Positions 1 through 11,200 of a stretch of 64,000 nucleotides of DNA are shown piece after piece. Both the position numbers and the translations under genes were made by a program. The notes under the pieces are model-generated. The model ran no database searches, was not told the origin of the DNA, and worked only from the letters and a program-made list of their open reading frames with translations. The DNA comes from Ktedonobacteria bacterium brp13 (GTDB lineage Bacteria; Chloroflexota; Ktedonobacteria; Ktedonobacterales; Ktedonobacteraceae): contig AP024096.1 of assembly GCA_015099395.1 (NCBI GenBank), positions 4,030,001 through 4,094,000 of the forward strand. The letters run 5' to 3'. Numbering within the stretch: position 1 is the first letter of the stretch; each line of letters begins with the position of its first letter.

Positions 1-3000
1 GTCCCGGTTGGAGTTGCTCCGGTTCCGCCAGATGCAGGCTGGCTCCCGCCAGCAGGCTCACCAGCATCTCGGCAATCGAGGCATCGAAGCTAGGCGAGGC
101 AAATTGCAGCACCCGGCTCTGTGGCCCGATGCCAAAGGCAGTTACCTGCCCTCGCACCAGATTCCCCAGCCCCCAGTGACTCACCGCGACTCCTTTGGGC
201 TGTCCCGTCGACCCGGAGGTGTAGATCACATAGGCCACATTCTCAGCATCCCGGGGGAGAGAAGGCGGCTCGCTGGCAGCGGTTTCCAGCTGAGACCAGA
301 GCTGCGAGAGCGCCAGGGACTCGACCGAGACGGTGGACGTCTGCCATGACCAGGGATGCACGCTCAGGAGCAGGCTCACCCCTGCATCGGTCAACTGGTA
401 GGCCAGCCGCTCCGATGGTGAGGCCGGGTCCAGGGGGACATAGCCGCCTCCGGCTTTGCTGATCGCCAGCAGGCTGATGAGCAGTTCGACCGAGCGCGTG
501 CCGATGACGGCGACCAGCACCTCAGGTCCAACCCCTCGCTGACGCAGCAGATGGGCAAGCTGGTTGGCGCGCCGCTCCAGGTGCGCATAACTCAGGCACC
601 CCTGATCGCTCACCAGAGCGATGGCGTCAGGGGTACGCTGCACCTGCGCTTCGAAGAGCGTGGGCAGGCTGGCAATCTCGACCGGATCATGGCTCTGACC
701 ACTCCATTCGGCCAGCAACTGCTGAGATTGCGCAGGGGTCAGCAGGGGTAGATCCGCCAGAGAAGTCTCTGGAGCGGCAACGATCCCTTCGAGCAGATTT
801 TGCCAGGAAATCAGCATCTGTTGGATCATGCTGGCATCGAAGAGATCGGTATTGTATTCGAAGCCACAGCCCAGGCCATGAGGATAGCTCATGATATTCA
901 GGGTCATATCAAATTTTGTAGTCGTATTCTCAGTATTCAGGGTTTCGAATCTGAGATCCTCAATCTGCTCGATGCCCCTGGTATCGGCATCCGTCACCTG
1001 GCGCAGGTGGAGCGCGACCTGGAAGAGCGGAGGACGGCTGGGATCGCGCTCGGGCTGCACTACCTCCACCAGCTTTTCAAAGGGGACATCCTGGTGCGTA
1101 TAGGCTTCCAGCGCGACTTTGCGAACCCTCTTCAGGATCTCTACAAAGGAAGGGTTTTCGGAGAGATCCGTGCGCAAGACCAGCGTGTTCACAAAGAAGC
1201 CGATCAATTCCTCCAGTTCTGGACGAAGACGATTGGCAATGGCGATACCTACCGCGATATCCTTCTGGCCGCTGTAGCGCGCGAGCAGAACCTGGAAGGC
1301 CGCCATGAGCGTCATAAATAGGGTCACCCCTTCCTGCTGACTCAGCGCTACAAGCTGCTCTTGAAGAGATGCGGGCAGATGCAGGAACTGGAAAGCTCCA
1401 TGAAAGGTCTGCACGGCAGGGCGTGGATGGTCGGTAGGCAATTCCAGGGGAGGGATATCCGCCAGTTGCTGTTTCCAATAGCGGGTCTGAGCATCCAGCA
1501 TCTCACCATCTAACCACTGGCGCTGCCAGATCGCGTAGTCGGCATATTGCAGGGGCAGAGGTTTTAAAGGGGATGGCTGTCCGGAAGCAAAGGCTCGATA
1601 TAACTGGATCAGTTCGCGCAGCAGGACATCATTCGACCAGGCGTCTGTGATGATGTGGTGCATGGTCAGGAAGAGGACGTGCTCGGCGGTATCCAGGCGT
1701 AACAGAGCGATCCTCAATAGAGGTCCCCGTGCCAGATCGCAAGGGGATTGCGCCTCCTGTACGATGAGCCTTTGCAGTTCCTGTTCTCGCAACTCTCGAT
1801 CTATCCTACGCATATCTATCACCGGCAAACGGAAATCACCGCCTGGTTGAATAACCTGTATAGGTTGTCCGGCTTGCTCTACAAAGATTGTGCGCAGGAC
1901 CTCGTGACGCTGTACCAGTTCTGCAAAACTGCGCTCTAATGCGACCGCGTTCAGGGGGCCTGATAGACGTAGGATGCGCGGGAGCAGGTAGGCTGTACTC
2001 TCCGGTTCCAGCTGGTAGAGGAACCAGAGCCGCTGCTGGGCAAAGGAAAGCGGGAGTTCGTCGGAACGAGGGAGGGGTTGCAGCGTCGGTATTGTTAGCG
2101 CCTGCGCCTGATTTAACAACTGTTCAATGGTCTGGCTGAGCCCGGCTACTGTCGGAGTTTCAAACAACGCGCGCAACGGAACATCGACCTGCAAAGCCTG
2201 ACGGATACGTGAAATGACCTGTGTAGCCAGGAGAGAATGGCCACCTAAACTGGTAAACTGATCATGAATGCCCAGTTGTTTGACGCGCAGAACTGATTTC
2301 CAGATGCCGGATACAATCTCCTCTACAGGTGTACGAGGGAGTTGCATGTCGGACGCCTTCTGCTTCTGCCCGGCATCAGGTTGTGGGAGCTTGCCACGAT
2401 CGACCTTCCCATTGGAGTTCAGCGGAAGCGCACGCAAAAAGACGTAGGAAGAGGGGAGCATATAAGCAGGTACTCGCTCATGCAGAAACTCGCGCAGGGC
2501 TTCCTCAGTAAGCAACTCCTGCTGCCGAGCAACTATATAGGCGACCAGGCGTTTGTCATCGGGGGTGTCTTCGCGGAGAATGACAACGTTCTGACGTACA
2601 GCAGGATGTTGTCCCAGGATCGCCTCAAGCTCTCCTGGCTCGATACGATAGCCGCGCAGCTTCACCTGCGCATCGGTTCGACCGACGAATTCGACGGTTC
2701 CATCCTCCTGATAGCGAACCAAATCGCCCGTGCGATAGAGCCGCGCCCTCACGCCCTTGCGCCAGGGATGAGCAATGAAGCGCTCTTGCGTCTGTTCCGG
2801 CCGTTGCCAGTAACCCGCAGCCAGCCCGACGCCTCCCAGATAGAGTTCTCCTGTTATACCAGAAGGAAGCAGGTGCCCGAAACGATCCAGCACATATGCC
2901 TCCGTACCAGTAATTGGCCGTCCAATCGGAACCGTGACCGCATCACTCCGAACTGAGAGAAGCTGCCCACGTCCCAGTTCCCCCAATACGTTCACGATCG

Positions 3001-5290
3001 CACCAATCGTGGCCTCGGTTGGTCCATAGTGATTGAGTACGCAACAGTTCCCACGCTGGCATTCCAACTGCTGAAGCAGGGTATAGGACAGCGCTTCTCC
3101 ACCCAGCACAAGATGTTTACGGGGGAGTATCTGCCGCTCCATGCAGGAATTGAGCAGAGCTGACAGGTGCGAAGGGACGATTTTCAGCACATCAACAGGA
3201 TATTGGGAAACATAGTCAGCGAACAATGCGCCGGAGGTCACCGTTTCATAGGTGAGAATATGCAGGCATCCTCCAGAAACCAGCGAACAAAAGATCGCCG
3301 TATTGCCCAGATCTGCCGCCAGCGTCGAAACCGTCGCGAAATGCCAGCCAGGCTGCACAGCCAGGATCTCACATAGAGCAAACGCATAATTTACCATACT
3401 CTGCTGGCGAATCATTACGCCTTTGGGGAGGCCAGTCGAGCCTGATGTATAGATGACATAGGCGAGATCGTCATCAGTGCTCTGAGGATGGGGATTATCT
3501 ATGCACTCGGCATCGCTCCAGGAATTGAGTTCATCCAGGCACCAGGCCGACCACTCCCCAACGGGCAGGCGTGGAAGGACATGCGAGAGTGTTAGCACAT
3601 TTGTAAGTTGAAGATCGTTTAATAGATAATTCAGGCGGGAGGCCGGTAGATCAGGATCAAGCGGCACATAGGCACCACCGGCCTTGAGAATGGCCAGTAT
3701 CCCTACCAGCATATGGACGGAGCGATCCACAAAGAGTCCCACCAGGGTCTGAGACCCTACGCTGTGGCGTTGCAATACATGAGCTACACGATTGGCTTGC
3801 CTGTTGAGTTGCTCATAGGTAAGCTTCTCCGCACCACATACAACTGCGATATCCTGCGCATATTGCTCTGCCCTGGCTTCGAATGCCTGAATCAGCGTTT
3901 GAAATGGCAACGGCTTCGAAGGCGTTGAGAGCAGATGGTGCAGCGTGTGTTGATCATCTTCGGATAATAGCGGATATGCGCTCACTATCAACTCCGCATG
4001 CGCAATAGCCGCATAAAGGAGTGTTGAAAAGCTCTTAGCCAGACTCCGCATATGGACGGCAGACAACACGCGTGGATCAAAATAGAGCTTCAGTTTCAGT
4101 TGCTGCCCAACTAAGAGCGCGTGCAATTTGAGCGCGAAAGGTTCGATACAGCTCATACTACTTGTCAGGTGGAAGTTCAGACCATTTGCCTGGATCTTCA
4201 CGGGCCAATCTTCATAGGCGAAGCTGATAGGAAACCCACTTTTTCCCTGAGAGCTGGCGTTCTCGATAGCGAAGCATGACTGCCAATCGAAATATATCTG
4301 TCGCTGCTTCGCTTCATTGAGGAAGTTCTGCACCAGCACAAGGACGCGTTCAAATGACGACTGCTCGGTCAGCGAGAGGGAAAGGGGCAGGCTCTGACTA
4401 TAGGGACCGATGGCCGTGGTTAATTCTTCGTAGATACGCCCATCGCTCTCTACACCGATCAGCAGCGGCGTCTGCGCGGTGAATCGCCAGATCAACACCT
4501 GCCAGCAAGCCAGCAGAAAAGCTTCAAGGGAACACCCGGTCCTTTGCAAAAGAGCCTGGAGTTGGGGAAACGAGGTGCTCATCTCCAGAATATCAACCGC
4601 ATACGGCGCAAAGGCATCCTGAGATTCCGCCAACGACTTTCGCCAGCCATCCCTGGCGAAAGGGATAGGCATGGTGGTCAGGAGGGAAGGATCAATTCTG
4701 CACCAGAAATTCCTCTGTTCCTCAGCGTCCTCTTCCGCTAGCAGTTCCTCCTGCCAGCTAGCAAAGTCGCTATATTGCAGGGGCTCTTCCTCTTCCTCCA
4801 AAGAGGCCGTATAGAACCGGGCCAGTTCATGGATTACCAGTTTGAGGGATGCAGCATCAGCACAGAAGGCAGACAGGCTCAACAGGAGTATATGTTCCTG
4901 CATGGACCGGGATAACAGGAAGCACTGGAAGAGCGGCCCTTGCGTTACATCGAATGGCACTTCCTGTATATAACGCGTATACTCTGCGAGTACGTCCTCC
5001 TGACGGAATGCGTCCACATTCTCCAGACTGACAAAGGTACAGACAGTCTCGACAGCGTCAGAGACGACCTGCATAGGCATATCCATACCGGGCAGAGTAT
5101 AGGCCTGCGAGCGCAGAATGCTATGCCGCACGACGACTTTTTGCAGAGCCTGTTGGAACGCGGCAACGTCGAGCTGTCCTTCGATGCTCACCTGGTAAAA
5201 AGAGCGGAAAGCCTGACTCCCATGTTGTACGGACCAGAGACGGGCCTGCTGAATAGAAAGATGAAACCCCTTTACTGCTGCTAGTCTCAT
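1..5290 (-). CDS. NRPS, 3' part beyond window: C*-A(Asp)-PCP-C-A(partial)
   Basis: This gene encodes a multimodular non-ribosomal peptide synthetase whose 3' end lies outside the window; about 1763 residues are visible. The ATG at 5290 follows an AAGGAGT ribosome site that overlaps the stop of the preceding NRPS (8-nt gap), so the two are translationally linked. Domain order: C-like domain at residues ~5-450 with HHxxxDG replaced by SAFCAD (~residue 142); A domain (core YTSGSTG ~612) with pocket D-L-T-K-V-G-H-I-G, an exact match to the surfactin-type Asp code; PCP with LGGHS (~1012); C domain with HHIITDA (~1213; Gly of the motif is Ala); second A domain (YTSGSTG ~1689) cut after its A4 region, beginning D-A-x-x-A like the aromatic-type domains upstream. 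It is predicted to add Asp12 and residue 13. No release domain is visible. Family assignment is certain; the role of the first domain is inference. Confidence 0.97.
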   Translation of the reverse strand, partial: MRLAAVKGFHLSIQQARLWSVQHGSQAFRSFYQVSIEGQLDVAAFQQALQKVVVRHSILRSQAYTLPGMDMPMQVVSDAVETVCTFVSLENVDAFRQEDVLAEYTRYIQEVPFDVTQGPLFQCFLLSRSMQEHILLLSLSAFCADAASLKLVIHELARFYTASLEEEEEPLQYSDFASWQEELLAEEDAEEQRNFWCRIDPSLLTTMPIPFARDGWRKSLAESQDAFAPYAVDILEMSTSFPQLQALLQRTGCSLEAFLLACWQVLIWRFTAQTPLLIGVESDGRIYEELTTAIGPYSQSLPLSLSLTEQSSFERVLVLVQNFLNEAKQRQIYFDWQSCFAIENASSQGKSGFPISFAYEDWPVKIQANGLNFHLTSSMSCIEPFALKLHALLVGQQLKLKLYFDPRVLSAVHMRSLAKSFSTLLYAAIAHAELIVSAYPLLSEDDQHTLHHLLSTPSKPLPFQTLIQAFEARAEQYAQDIAVVCGAEKLTYEQLNRQANRVAHVLQRHSVGSQTLVGLFVDRSVHMLVGILAILKAGGAYVPLDPDLPASRLNYLLNDLQLTNVLTLSHVLPRLPVGEWSAWCLDELNSWSDAECIDNPHPQSTDDDLAYVIYTSGSTGLPKGVMIRQQSMVNYAFALCEILAVQPGWHFATVSTLAADLGNTAIFCSLVSGGCLHILTYETVTSGALFADYVSQYPVDVLKIVPSHLSALLNSCMERQILPRKHLVLGGEALSYTLLQQLECQRGNCCVLNHYGPTEATIGAIVNVLGELGRGQLLSVRSDAVTVPIGRPITGTEAYVLDRFGHLLPSGITGELYLGGVGLAAGYWQRPEQTQERFIAHPWRKGVRARLYRTGDLVRYQEDGTVEFVGRTDAQVKLRGYRIEPGELEAILGQHPAVRQNVVILREDTPDDKRLVAYIVARQQELLTEEALREFLHERVPAYMLPSSYVFLRALPLNSNGKVDRGKLPQPDAGQKQKASDMQLPRTPVEEIVSGIWKSVLRVKQLGIHDQFTSLGGHSLLATQVISRIRQALQVDVPLRALFETPTVAGLSQTIEQLLNQAQALTIPTLQPLPRSDELPLSFAQQRLWFLYQLEPESTAYLLPRILRLSGPLNAVALERSFAELVQRHEVLRTIFVEQAGQPIQVIQPGGDFRLPVIDMRRIDRELREQELQRLIVQEAQSPCDLARGPLLRIALLRLDTAEHVLFLTMHHIITDAWSNDVLLRELIQLYRAFASGQPSPLKPLPLQYADYAIWQRQWLDGEMLDAQTRYWKQQLADIPPLELPTDHPRPAVQTFHGAFQFLHLPASLQEQLVALSQQEGVTLFMTLMAAFQVLLARYSGQKDIAVGIAIANRLRPELEELIGFFVNTLVLRTDLSENPSFVEILKRVRKVALEAYTHQDVPFEKLVEVVQPERDPSRPPLFQVALHLRQVTDADTRGIEQIEDLRFETLNTENTTTKFDMTLNIMSYPHGLGCGFEYNTDLFDASMIQQMLISWQNLLEGIVAAPETSLADLPLLTPAQSQQLLAEWSGQSHDPVEIASLPTLFEAQVQRTPDAIALVSDQGCLSYAHLERRANQLAHLLRQRGVGPEVLVAVIGTRSVELLISLLAISKAGGGYVPLDPASPSERLAYQLTDAGVSLLLSVHPWSWQTSTVSVESLALSQLWSQLETAASEPPSLPRDAENVAYVIYTSGSTGQPKGVAVSHWGLGNLVRGQVTAFGIGPQSRVLQFASPSFDASIAEMLVSLLAGASLHLAEPEQLQPG
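3940..5278 (-). other. C* domain 3 (degenerate condensation-like domain)
   Basis: This is the N-terminal domain of the 5290 NRPS. It begins FHLSIQQARLW and has a RHSILRSQ stretch, as in condensation domains, but the active-site region reads SAFCAD followed by a small/hydroxyl-rich helix. It again precedes an Asp-code A domain. It is the most divergent of the three copies in this window. Confidence 0.83.
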
Positions 5291-5298
5291 GAATTTGC

Positions 5299-8200
5299 CT
5301 ACTCCTTATTCCCTCTGTCTTTTTTTACTTCTTTCAGCTTACGAAGAGAGAGCTTGCTCTGCTGCGCTCGTTTCGCCTTCTCTGCTTCTGTATAAAAATC
5401 TAAAATGTCTATCGGCATATCGGGATGAGCTACGATATTGCGTAGGAGGACCTCAAAGCGATGCATCATTGTCACAATGGTCTGTTCCTCAAACAGAGCG
5501 CGGTTATACTTCACCCCACATCTCAGGCTCCGGGAACCCTCTACCATAAACACAGCCAGGTCAAACTTGGCCGGTGTTGTTCCGGCGCCAGAAAAGGGTT
5601 TTAACACCAGACCGGGAACGGCTTCTACGGGGGCCTCTGGCTGATTTTGCAGCACAAACAGGCCCTGTATAAAAGGCATATGCGCCTCACTCTGTTCGGG
5701 GAGCAGGCGCTCAACAACCATCTCAAAAGGAGCGTCCTGGTGTGTATAGGCTCCCAGCACCACCTCGCGAGTACGCGTCAACAACTCAGCAAAAGAGGGA
5801 GAACCGCTCAAGTCATTCCGCAGCACAAGCAGGTTGATGAAAAAGCCGATTAGCGCCTCCACCTCCACCTGTGCCCGGCCCGCCATATCGGTTCCCAGGA
5901 CGATATCTGTCTGACCAGTGTAGCGATAAAGCAGGGTCTGGAAGGCGGCAAGCAGAGTCATAAAGAGCGTCACGCCCTTCTGCCGACTGAAAGCCACGAT
6001 ATCCTGCGAGACATCTTCGGCAAAGGCAAAGAGATAATCACCACTGGCTGAGACCGAGCTTTCTGACCGAGAATGATCGGTCGGTAGCTTCAAAGGGACC
6101 GAGTTGGTCAATTGATCTGTCCAGTAAGCGAGCAACGCCTCAAGGGTTTCGCCCTGCAAAGATTGACGCTGCCAGTAGGCGAAGTCGGCATACTGAATGG
6201 GCAATTCTGGTAAGGGGTACGCCTTCCCCTCGACAAAGGAGCGGTACAACAAAGCCAGTTCATACATAAAGATGTTCATAGACCAGCCATCTGAGACGAT
6301 ATGGTGCATGACGAAGACCAGAACATGCTCATCTCTATGCAGCCGCAAAAATCTCGCTCGCAACAGGGAACCCAGTTCCAGATCAAACGGTTGATTGATC
6401 GTCTGCTGTACAAGCGCTTGCGCCAGGCTTTCGCTCGCTTCTGAGGAGCACAGGTGGCTGAGGTCAATAAGAGGCAGATCGACTTTTGTGGGATCGAGAA
6501 TAAACTGGAGAGGCTGCCCCTGGTATGAACGAAACGCGGTACGCAGGCTTTCGTGCCGCCGCACAATCTCATTCAGGCTCCACTCCAATGCAGCAGGCGA
6601 GAATGGGCCTTCGAGGCGCAGAGTCAGAGGAATGAGATATGCAACATTGCCGGGTTCTAACTGATCGATAAACCAGAGTCGCTGCTGCGCAAATGACAAA
6701 GGAAGCCCTGCTGTACGCGGAACAGGAATGAGAGCGGTACTCTCCATCTTCTGCTGTACGCGCAGCGCCTGTTCTATCTGCTGTGCCAGTTGAGCGATGG
6801 TCGGTGACTCAAATACCATACGTACAGTCACTTCAACGTGGAGTGTGGAACGGATACGAGAGATGAGCTGTGTAGCCAGTAACGAGTGACCACCCAGATC
6901 AAAGAAGTTCGCCTGGAGATCGATGCGCTCTTTTTTGAGCACCTCGCACCAGATACCCTGCAGCACCTCTTCGAATGGTGTCATTATCTGCTGCGATTTC
7001 CCTTCCTCAACGCCATCTCGTTTCTCGGGCACAGGCAAGGCGCGTCGATCGATCTTACCGTTGCTGGTCAACGGTAGCTCCGACAAAACCACCACGGCGG
7101 CAGGGAGCATATACTGAGGCAAACGTTCTTGCAGGTAGCTGATCAGTTCTGGCCGTGCAGGGGCACTCTCCGCGCCCCTTCCTACCACATAGGCTGTCAG
7201 ATAGGCATCACCCTGCTCCTCGCGCAGCATGACGACACATTCGCCAATCGCGGGATGCGCACGCAGAACAGCCTCGATCTCCCCCAGTTCGATGCGATAA
7301 CCGCGCAGTTTCACCTGCTGATCGATCCGTCTGAGAAATTCAATCTGTCCGTCCGCTCGATAGCGGCCCAGATCCCCCGTCCTGTACAGCCGTTCGCCTT
7401 CCTGGCGGCCAAACGGGTTTGGCACAAAGGCCAGAGCCGTCCTCTCTGCCTCTCCTAGATAACCTCGACCTACGCCCATTCCTCCCACGTAGATCTGCCC
7501 CGGAACACCAACCGGGACCGGCTCCATCCCTTCGCTCAACAGGTAGAGCTGCGTGTTGGCAATCGCACGGCCAATCGGCACGTTGGCCACCTTGTCGATG
7601 ACATCCGCCGTCAACCGGGCATGCGTCACATCGTCCGAGCACTCGGTGGGACCATAGGCGTTCAGCAGCGCGATCCCAGGATAGCGTTGCTGCCAGCGCT
7701 GCCCCGTTTCAACGGACAGTTGCTCACCTGTCACAACCAACCAGCGCAACGACGTGAGCCACGGCTGCCCTCCCGGCCGATCTTCCCGTTCGATCTCCTC
7801 CAGATAGGCACGTAAGAGGGAAGGCACCACCTCCAGGATCGTGAGCGAACTCGTGGCGATCCGCTCGAAGAGGCCCACCGGGTCGTGCGTTATCTGGTCC
7901 GGGATCATACACACCTGCCCTCCAACCAGGAACGCTGAGAGCATCTGCCAGACGGAGATGTCGAAGCACGGCGAGGCGGTCTGCGCCACGATATCATGCT
8001 GCGTCAGTTCCAACGTTTCAACCTTAGCCCACAGATGATTCAGCATACCGCGTTGCGTCACCATCGCCCCTTTCGGCCGCCCCGTCGAGCCAGAGGTGTA
8101 GATCACGTAGGCTAATTGCTCTCCCCCTGCCTCGACCGGAACCGCATCCTTACTGTAGGCCTCTAACGCCTGGAAGGTGGGGGCCAGATAACAGATGGCA

Positions 8201-11200
8201 CGCGGGGTGATGGGCAACGCATCCCGCCAGTTCGGCTGGGTTATGAGGATCTGGATCCGGGCATCCGCGCAGATGAAGGCGAGATGCGCCGACGGATAGG
8301 CCGGATCGAGGGGCACATACGCCCCACCGGCCTTGAAAACGCCCAGCACCGCCACAAGAAACTCGACCGAGCGGGACATATGGATCCCCACCAGTTCCTC
8401 TGGCTGGACACCGACATCACGCAGCCAGTGCGCGAGCTGGTTGGCGCGCTGATCCAGTTCCCGATAGGTCAAGCGCGTTACACCATCCATCACAGCCAGC
8501 CGCGTAGGTATAGCCGCCGCTTGCGCAGTGAACAGGTGCACAAAGGAGTGGGGCTGCGGAGCGGGGCGCTGTGTTTGATTCCAGTCGACGAGGATCTGCT
8601 GTCGTTCGGCGGCCGTGAGCAACGGCAGGCTGGCGATAGGGTGTGCTGGTTCGGTGGCGATGTGCTCCAGAAGCACTGCAAAATGGGCCAGCATACGCTG
8701 GATGCTGCTGCTCTCAAACAGATCGCGGTTGTAGATCACCGCACAGAACAGGCCCTGTTCCCCATGAAGAATATTCAGCTCCAGGTCAAACTTGGTGGCA
8801 ATCTCTTCTGTTTCATGGCCAGCATGAAAGGGCTGGACGAGCAGTTGCTCCTCCTCGTTGACTAGCGCCTGCCGCTCCACAGAGGTTCGCTCCTGTTGCG
8901 CTACAGAGGTTCGCTCCTGTTGCGCTACACTGAACATGACCTGGAAGAGTGGAGGACGACTCAGATCGCGTGCAGGTTGGAGCAGTTCCACCAGTTGCTC
9001 AAACGGCACATCCTGATGCGCATACGCCCCCAGCGCCACCTCACGCACATGTTTCAGGAGATCCAGAAACGATGGATTATTCGAGAGATCAATGCGCAAA
9101 ACCAGTGTGTTGACAAAGAAGCCAATCACACCTTCAAGTTCGGACCGGCTACGATTGGCGATCGGAGTGCCGATACTGATATCGGTCTGATCGGCATAAC
9201 GAGCAAGAAGGACGGAGAATGCAGCGAGCAGAAGCATAAAGAGCGTGACGTCTTGCTGTCGGCTCATGGCCGTCAGTCTCTTGCTGAGCGTTAAGGGCAG
9301 ATAGGCCGATTGGAAGGCCCCTCGATAGCGCTGCACCGCTGGTCGCGTATGGTCTGTAGGCAGTTCAAGCGGAGCGATGTTAGCAAGCTGTCGTTGCCAG
9401 TAGGTCTGTTGAGTTGAGAGTACTTTGCCCTGCCACCATTGGCGTTGCCAGATGGCAAAGTCGGCGTACTGGAGCGGTAAAGGCTTGAGCGGTGAGGGCT
9501 GCCGCTTATGGAACGCGCGATAGAACGTGGTTAATTCGCTGACAAAGATCTGGTAGGACCAGGCATCAGTGATGATATGGTGCATAGTCAGCAAGAGTAT
9601 ATGTTCCCTGGTCGCCAGGCGGACTAAAGCAACGCGCAACAGAGGCCCGGTTGTCAGATTGCAGGGATGCTGCGCCTCCTGATTTATCAAGCGCCTGGTC
9701 ATGGTCTCTTGCACGTCAGTCTGTAGATGGCTTAAATCTATCAGCGGCAAGTTTAAATTCAGCGATGGATGAATGATCTGCACTCCCTGGTCATCGTGCA
9801 TAGAGAAGGTGGTACGCAAGATCTCGTGGCGCTGCGTTAGTGCTTCAAGGCTTTGTTTCAGGGCCGCTATATCCAGGGGGCCTTGCAGACGCTGAACACG
9901 TGGGAGCAGATAGGCAGTACTCTCCGGTTCCAGTTGATCGAGGAACCAGAGACGCTGCTGGGCAAAGGACAGCGGCACCTGCTGCGGACGTGCTCTCGCC
10001 TCCAGCGCTCTCTCCTCCTCTTCTCCCTCTCCTCTCCCTCCTCGCAACCTCCGCTCTATCTCCTGTGCTAATCCCGCCACCGTCGGCCGCTCAAATAGCT
10101 TCACTATCGACACCTCCACCTGCACCACCGCTCTCACCCGCGCTATGATCCGCGTCGCTAGCAACGAATGTCCCCCCAACTCAAAAAAGTTCTCGTCTAA
10201 CCCCACCTCCTGCACTCCCAACACCTCCTGCCAGATCTCCTGCACCAGTTCCTCCATCGGACTTCGTCCTACCTCCTGCTCCTTCCTCTCCTCTCCTCCT
10301 GCCTCCTGCTCCTCCTCCTGCTCTCTCAACACACGCCAGTCTATCTTCCCATTCTCCGTCAACGGCCAACGCTCCACCACCACCCACTTCCCCGGCACCT
10401 GATACTCCGGCACCACCTTCCGCATTTCCCGACTCCACTGCTCCCCCTGCTCCCTCCCCTGCCTTCTCCCCTGCACATACCCGATCAGCCTCCCCTCTCT
10501 CCCCTCCTCCCTCCTCCACACCACCCGCACCTCCTTCAGTCCCACCTGCTGCCTCAGCACCTCCTCGATCTCTCCCAACTCCACCCGGTACCCCCGGATC
10601 TTCACCTGCCGATCCGCTCTCCCCACAAACCGGATCTCTCCCCCCTCTGTGTACTGCCCCAGGTCTCCTGTCCGGTACAACCTCGCTCCCGGCTCGCCAC
10701 TCCAGCCATCCGGCTCAAACCGCTCCGCCGTCTCCTCCGCCTGTCCCACATATCCCTGCGCCAGTCCCGCTCCCCCCACATACACCTCCCCGGTCACCCC
10801 TATGGGCACCACATTGCCCCTACGATCCCGGATCACCACCCGCGTATTGGTCAGCGGCCTTCCCAGCGTCACCTCCTGCGCTCCCCCGCCTGTCTGCGGC
10901 ACCCCCAGCGCCTTGACCAGCACGCCGATCGTCGTCTCCGTCGGTCCATAGTGGTTGTACACCTGGCACCTGCCGCTCAACGCGGCTATCTGCTGCACCA
11001 GCTCACCTCCCAGTGCCTCGCCTCCCAACACCAGCGCTTCCCGTGGCAAGACCGCTCGCGCCTGCTCCCCGCTCAGCAGCGCAGCCAGGTGCGACGGCAC
11101 GATCTTGAGCACATCAATCGGATGCTGCTGCACCCAGGCGGCATACGCCATCGTCGAGGTCACCGTCGCATAGTCCAGCAGGTGGACCGTCCCACCCGTG

